NCBI GenBank assembly: GCA_028289745.1
Contig: JANQOD010000301.1
Span: 1-9,016, forward strand
Direction of reading: 5' to 3'
DNA from: Allomuricauda sp.
GTDB lineage: Bacteria > Bacteroidota > Bacteroidia > Flavobacteriales > Flavobacteriaceae
DNA length: 9,016 bases
In this document: in pieces, positions 5,994 to 9,016 of the stretch
Position numbering within the stretch: position 1 is the stretch's first letter
Layout: each line of letters starts with the position of its first letter
The notes under the pieces: model-generated
What the model saw: only the letters and a program-made list of their open reading frames with translations
Database searches by the model: none
Told to the model about the DNA's origin: nothing
Translations under genes and position numbers: made by a program

Positions 5994-6602
5994 TCAATAG
6001 TCTTCTAGCAGCAAAAGGTAGACATTTTTTGATGCACTGCCATACGAAAGAAAATCATTTTGGTTTTCGGCGGTAGGCTCAAAATGCTTTAGTGTGGTGA
6101 TGTTATCAGGAATGTTTTTCCCATATTTTTCCTTGATGGTCTTCAGGGCCTCGCTGATAGAATCGACCAATTGGCTCGTGGTGGCAAAGACGATCAAGTT
6201 CGAGGGCAGTTCGTTCAATTTCTTTCCCTTTATTTGGTTCGAACAGACCAAAATGGAACCATTGTGGGCGATCAGGTGTTCACAGGTGGTGAAGAAAATC
6301 TCACTCTCGTTTCGTTTGTGGGTGAACGTGATTTTTTCAGAGGAGAAACGGTCTTCTAGGCGAGAGTCCATGCAGTAAAAGAGATGGTGTTGCCAGTTGT
6401 TCTCTGAAATAATGTTTTGTAAGGTCTCTGAAACCTCATCAAAATGTTCACAATAGATGAACTTACCACCGTTTTTTTTGAAATAAATGGTAAATTTTTC
6501 ATCGACGGGAATTTTCAGGTCTGGCATATGTTCCCCCCTTGTTTCCACAGTTTCTTTGGGAACCTTTTTTCCTCCTCCGAATAATTTTCCAAATACGCCC
6601 AT
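5994..6602 (-). CDS. LUD-domain (LutC/YkgG-like) protein of unknown role
   Basis: The 202-residue protein has no signal peptide and is probably cytosolic. Its start (MGVFGKLFGGGKK) is basic and glycine-rich, followed by a charged linker to about residue 30. The remainder resembles the LUD domain of LutC, a subunit of the LutABC lactate oxidation complex: HNGSILVCS at 113-121 stands at the place of the family ETGT-type turn, followed by LPSNLIVFA at 132-140 and a long helix at 143-160. Neither LutA nor LutB is adjacent, and the iron-sulfur cysteine clusters of LutB are absent, so lactate oxidation is unlikely. I recall a LUD-like gene in this place between ftsH and cdsA in other Flavobacteriaceae, which would suggest a conserved role tied to the membrane or to FtsH. 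That role is unknown. It lies 12 bases after ftsH and 4 before cdsA. Confidence 0.78.
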   Translation of the reverse strand: MGVFGKLFGGGKKVPKETVETRGEHMPDLKIPVDEKFTIYFKKNGGKFIYCEHFDEVSETLQNIISENNWQHHLFYCMDSRLEDRFSSEKITFTHKRNESEIFFTTCEHLIAHNGSILVCSNQIKGKKLNELPSNLIVFATTSQLVDSISEALKTIKEKYGKNIPDNITTLKHFEPTAENQNDFLSYGSASKNVYLLLLEDY

Positions 6603-6614
6603 CGACAGGTTCGG

Positions 6615-8630
6615 TTACTCTTCTACTTTGCTTTGGGTTTTGCCTGTTTTGTTTTCAGTGGCTTTCGGATTGGTTTCATGTCCGTTTACAGCGGCCGTTT
6701 GTGATTCATCTTCTTTTTCAAAGGGACGCTTGCCAAAGATTTTCTCAAGGTCATCTTTGAAGATCACTTCTTTATCAAGAAGTCTATCGGCCAGTTCGGT
6801 CAGTTTGTCTTTGTTCTCTTCGAGCAACTTGATGGCCCGCTGATACTGTTTCTCTATGATTTTTGATATCTCTTCATCTATTTTCTGGGCGGTCTCTTCA
6901 CTGTAGGGCTTTGTGAAACCAAACTCGTTTTGCCCAGATGAATCATAGTAGGTGATGTTGCCGAGTTGATCGTTCAACCCATAAATAGTGACCATGGCCC
7001 GCGCCTGTTTTGTCACCTTTTCCAAGTCGCTCAAGGCACCGGTCGAAATCTTACCGAAGATTACCTTTTCGGCGGCCCTGCCGCCCATGGTTGCGCACAT
7101 CTCATCGAGCATTTGCTCTGGACGCACGATCAGCCGTTCTTCTGGCAGGTACCATGCTGCTCCCAAAGATTGGCCCCTTGGCACTATGGTCACTTTCACC
7201 AACGGAGCGGCATGCTCCAACATCCAGCTGACGGTAGCGTGGCCCGCTTCGTGATAGGCAATGGTCTTGTTCTCTTCGGGGGTGATAATCTTGTTCTTTT
7301 TCTCAAGACCGCCAACAATTCTGTCAACCTCATCTAAAAAATCTTGTTTGGTGACCGCTTTTTTCTCTTTTCTTGCCGCAATCAGCGCTGCTTCGTTACA
7401 GACATTGGCAATGTCGGCCCCAGAAAATCCCGGGGTTTGCTTGGCCAAAAAGTCCAGATCAAGTGTTTCGGCCGTTTTGATGGGTCTTAAGTGTACTTCA
7501 AAAATTTCTTTGCGCTCACGTAGGTCGGGAAGATCCACATATATCTGTCGGTCAAATCGACCGGCACGCATTAATGCCTTATCCAATACATCGGCGCGGT
7601 TTGTGGCCGCCAAAACGATGACGTTGGTATTGGTGCCAAAACCATCCATTTCGGTCAATAATTGGTTTAGCGTGTTCTCACGTTCATCATTAGATCCAGT
7701 GAAATTGTTCTTGCCCCTGGCCCGGCCGATGGCATCAATTTCATCGATAAAGATGATCGATGGTGATTTGTCTTTGGCTTGTTTGAACAGATCGCGTACC
7801 CTAGAAGCACCCACACCCACGAACATTTCTACAAAATCAGAACCTGAAAGTGAAAAGAAGGGAACTTTGGCTTCACCTGCAACGGCCTTGGCCAAAAGGG
7901 TCTTTCCCGTACCAGGAGGGCCTACCAGTAATGCCCCTTTCGGAATTTTACCGCCAAGTGAGGTATACTTATCAGGATTTTTAAGAAACTCTACGATTTC
8001 TTGTACCTCTTCTTTGGCACCTTCAAGACCTGCTACATCCTTGAAGGAGGTTCGGGTATCGGTCTTTTCATCGAAAAGCTTGGCCCGAGACTTTCCTATG
8101 TTGAAAATTTGTCCGCCAGCGCCACCTCCGGCACCGCTAGACATCCTTCTCATCAAATATATCCATATGCCTATGATGAGTGCGAAGGGCAACAATGACA
8201 ATATCAAATCGCCCAATATGTTCGATTCGGTATCAAAGTCAACTATGGTGTCAAGGTTATTCTCTTTTTTGATTTCGTTGATATCGTTCTCGAAGTTCTG
8301 TAGATCACCATAGTCAAGAACATATTGTGGCACAGCCGCTGTTGAGGGCAATAAAGGCTTATCTGCCACATCTTTGTGTACATCTTTCTGCAGTGCTTCC
8401 TCGGTCAAGAAGACTTTGGCCTGACCAGCATTACGAATGATGACAATCTTTGCAATATCGCCATTGCGCAGATATTCTTGAAGTTCTGAAGTGGTCGTTT
8501 TTTTAGTGGTAGAAAAAGTACTGCCGCCAAAAAATTGAAAGCCCAGAACAAGAGCAATGATTACCCCATAGATCCACCATGAACTGAACCTGGGCTTTTT
8601 GGGTGTATTTTGATTGTTTTCTTTTGACAT
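6615..8630 (-). CDS. ftsH: ATP-dependent zinc metalloprotease FtsH
   Basis: FtsH is a hexameric inner-membrane AAA+ protease that extracts and degrades damaged membrane proteins and some short-lived regulators. Of 671 residues, 1-17 are cytosolic, TM1 is near 18-34, an extracytoplasmic domain spans about 35-140, and TM2 lies near 141-160. A glycine-rich linker (165-173) leads to the AAA domain: Walker A GPPGTGKT at 237-244, pore FVG at 270-272, Walker B IIFIDEID at 292-299, and the second region of homology ending at 361 with arginine fingers Arg358 and Arg361. It reads LMRAGRFDR where most homologs have LLRPGRFDR. The zinc motif HEAGH is at 460-464 with Glu461 catalytic, and Asp535 (SDLEK) is the likely third ligand. 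The final 35 residues are a charged, Thr/Lys/Glu-rich disordered tail. The protein is complete. It starts 4 bases after rsfS. In E. coli FtsH sets LPS levels by degrading LpxC, which fits the lipid genes downstream. Confidence 0.98.
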   Translation of the reverse strand: MSKENNQNTPKKPRFSSWWIYGVIIALVLGFQFFGGSTFSTTKKTTTSELQEYLRNGDIAKIVIIRNAGQAKVFLTEEALQKDVHKDVADKPLLPSTAAVPQYVLDYGDLQNFENDINEIKKENNLDTIVDFDTESNILGDLILSLLPFALIIGIWIYLMRRMSSGAGGGAGGQIFNIGKSRAKLFDEKTDTRTSFKDVAGLEGAKEEVQEIVEFLKNPDKYTSLGGKIPKGALLVGPPGTGKTLLAKAVAGEAKVPFFSLSGSDFVEMFVGVGASRVRDLFKQAKDKSPSIIFIDEIDAIGRARGKNNFTGSNDERENTLNQLLTEMDGFGTNTNVIVLAATNRADVLDKALMRAGRFDRQIYVDLPDLRERKEIFEVHLRPIKTAETLDLDFLAKQTPGFSGADIANVCNEAALIAARKEKKAVTKQDFLDEVDRIVGGLEKKNKIITPEENKTIAYHEAGHATVSWMLEHAAPLVKVTIVPRGQSLGAAWYLPEERLIVRPEQMLDEMCATMGGRAAEKVIFGKISTGALSDLEKVTKQARAMVTIYGLNDQLGNITYYDSSGQNEFGFTKPYSEETAQKIDEEISKIIEKQYQRAIKLLEENKDKLTELADRLLDKEVIFKDDLEKIFGKRPFEKEDESQTAAVNGHETNPKATENKTGKTQSKVEE

Positions 8631-8634
8631 TTCG

Positions 8635-9012
8635 CTATTGATTATAACTGCTCTCGACCACGGTCACTTTTGCATCGCCCCAAAGACCTTCAATGTCGTA
8701 GAACTCTCTAATATGTCTTTGAAATACATGTACCACAACATTTACATAGTCCATCAATACCCATTCGGCGTTTTCAGCACCTTCAACATGCCAAGGTTTA
8801 TCTTTTGATGATTTGCTGACGGTTTTTTGAATAGACGAAACGATGGCGTTAACGTGTGTGTTTGAAGTACCGTTACAGATTATAAAGTAGTCGCAAACCG
8901 TGTTTTCAATTTCCCTAAGATCAAGTAGATTTATATCAAGTCCCTTTACTTCTTCTATTCCATGTAAAATTAAGGCAATGAGCTCATCTGCACTAGCTTT
9001 CTTTTTCTGCAT
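8635..9012 (-). CDS. rsfS: Ribosome silencing factor RsfS (Iojap family)
   Basis: The 125-residue protein belongs to the DUF143/Iojap family, which binds ribosomal protein L14 (uL14) and blocks joining of the 30S and 50S subunits when nutrients are short. Family marks are DYFIIC at 41-46, the EGAENAEWVLMDY stretch at 77-89, VVVHVF at 92-97 and REFY followed by LWGDA at 102-114, in the usual order. The length is normal. The ATG at 9012-9010 is four bases from the window end. It gives a complete N terminus with a short basic start (MQKKK), so the gene is taken as whole, though an earlier start beyond the edge cannot be excluded. Its TGA or TAA-side end lies 4 bases from ftsH. Any promoter or an upstream partner gene lies outside the window. 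Confidence 0.96.
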   Translation of the reverse strand: MQKKKASADELIALILHGIEEVKGLDINLLDLREIENTVCDYFIICNGTSNTHVNAIVSSIQKTVSKSSKDKPWHVEGAENAEWVLMDYVNVVVHVFQRHIREFYDIEGLWGDAKVTVVESSYNQ

Positions 9013-9016
9013 TCAA

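Noticed and set aside
5994..6602. Naming the LUD protein LutC (lactate utilization)
   Set aside because: LutA and LutB are not adjacent, and the operon context is membrane and lipid housekeeping.
6487..6843. A 118-codon plus-strand frame opposite the LUD/ftsH junction
   Set aside because: Its product is low-complexity Ser/Phe and it is antisense to two supported genes.
7261..8313. A 350-codon open frame on the plus strand opposite ftsH
   Set aside because: It lies wholly antisense to the conserved FtsH domains and its product is Ser/Leu/Pro-rich with no motif, as expected from the reverse complement of a biased coding sequence.
8631..8634. A promoter between rsfS and ftsH
   Set aside because: The gap is four bases; any promoter would have to lie inside rsfS, and I see no clear Bacteroidota -33/-7 pair there.

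Overview
The window looks like chromosome of a marine-type member of the Flavobacteriaceae (Bacteroidota), perhaps near Muricauda/Flagellimonas, Zobellia or Maribacter. This rests on the protein sequences, on the gene order rsfS-ftsH-LUD-cdsA-psd-ACBP (which I recall as common in this family), and on the lack of convincing Shine-Dalgarno sequences before most starts, a known trait of the phylum. The genus is a guess. There are no tRNAs, rRNAs, CRISPR arrays, insertion sequences or phage genes. Almost every base is coding, and the largest gap between genes is 12 bases.

The left half (1-4279, plus strand) is one tightly packed gene string entering from the left edge. It holds a GH109-like Gfo/Idh/MocA protein (5' end cut off), a GHMP sugar kinase, a sugar-1-phosphate nucleotidyltransferase and a membrane di-iron hydroxylase resembling animal alkylglycerol monooxygenase. 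The spacings are 3 bases, a 4-base ATGA overlap and 3 bases. The first three genes fit a route that frees or remodels a sugar, phosphorylates it at C1 and couples it to a nucleotide. The substrate is not settled by the sequence. The hydroxylase suggests a link to lipid or glycolipid turnover, which is inference from position only.

The right half (4272-9012, minus strand) is a housekeeping string read from right to left: rsfS (ribosome silencing factor), ftsH (membrane AAA+ zinc protease), a LUD-domain protein of unknown role, cdsA (CDP-diacylglycerol synthase), psd (phosphatidylserine decarboxylase) and a small acyl-CoA-binding protein. It groups membrane protein quality control with phosphatidylethanolamine synthesis and an acyl-CoA carrier. 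The phosphatidylserine synthase needed between CdsA and Psd is not in the window.

The two strings converge and overlap by 8 bases through their stop codons (4272-4279), with no terminator hairpin visible between them. No promoter can be assigned: the left string starts outside the window, and the right string starts at or beyond base 9012.
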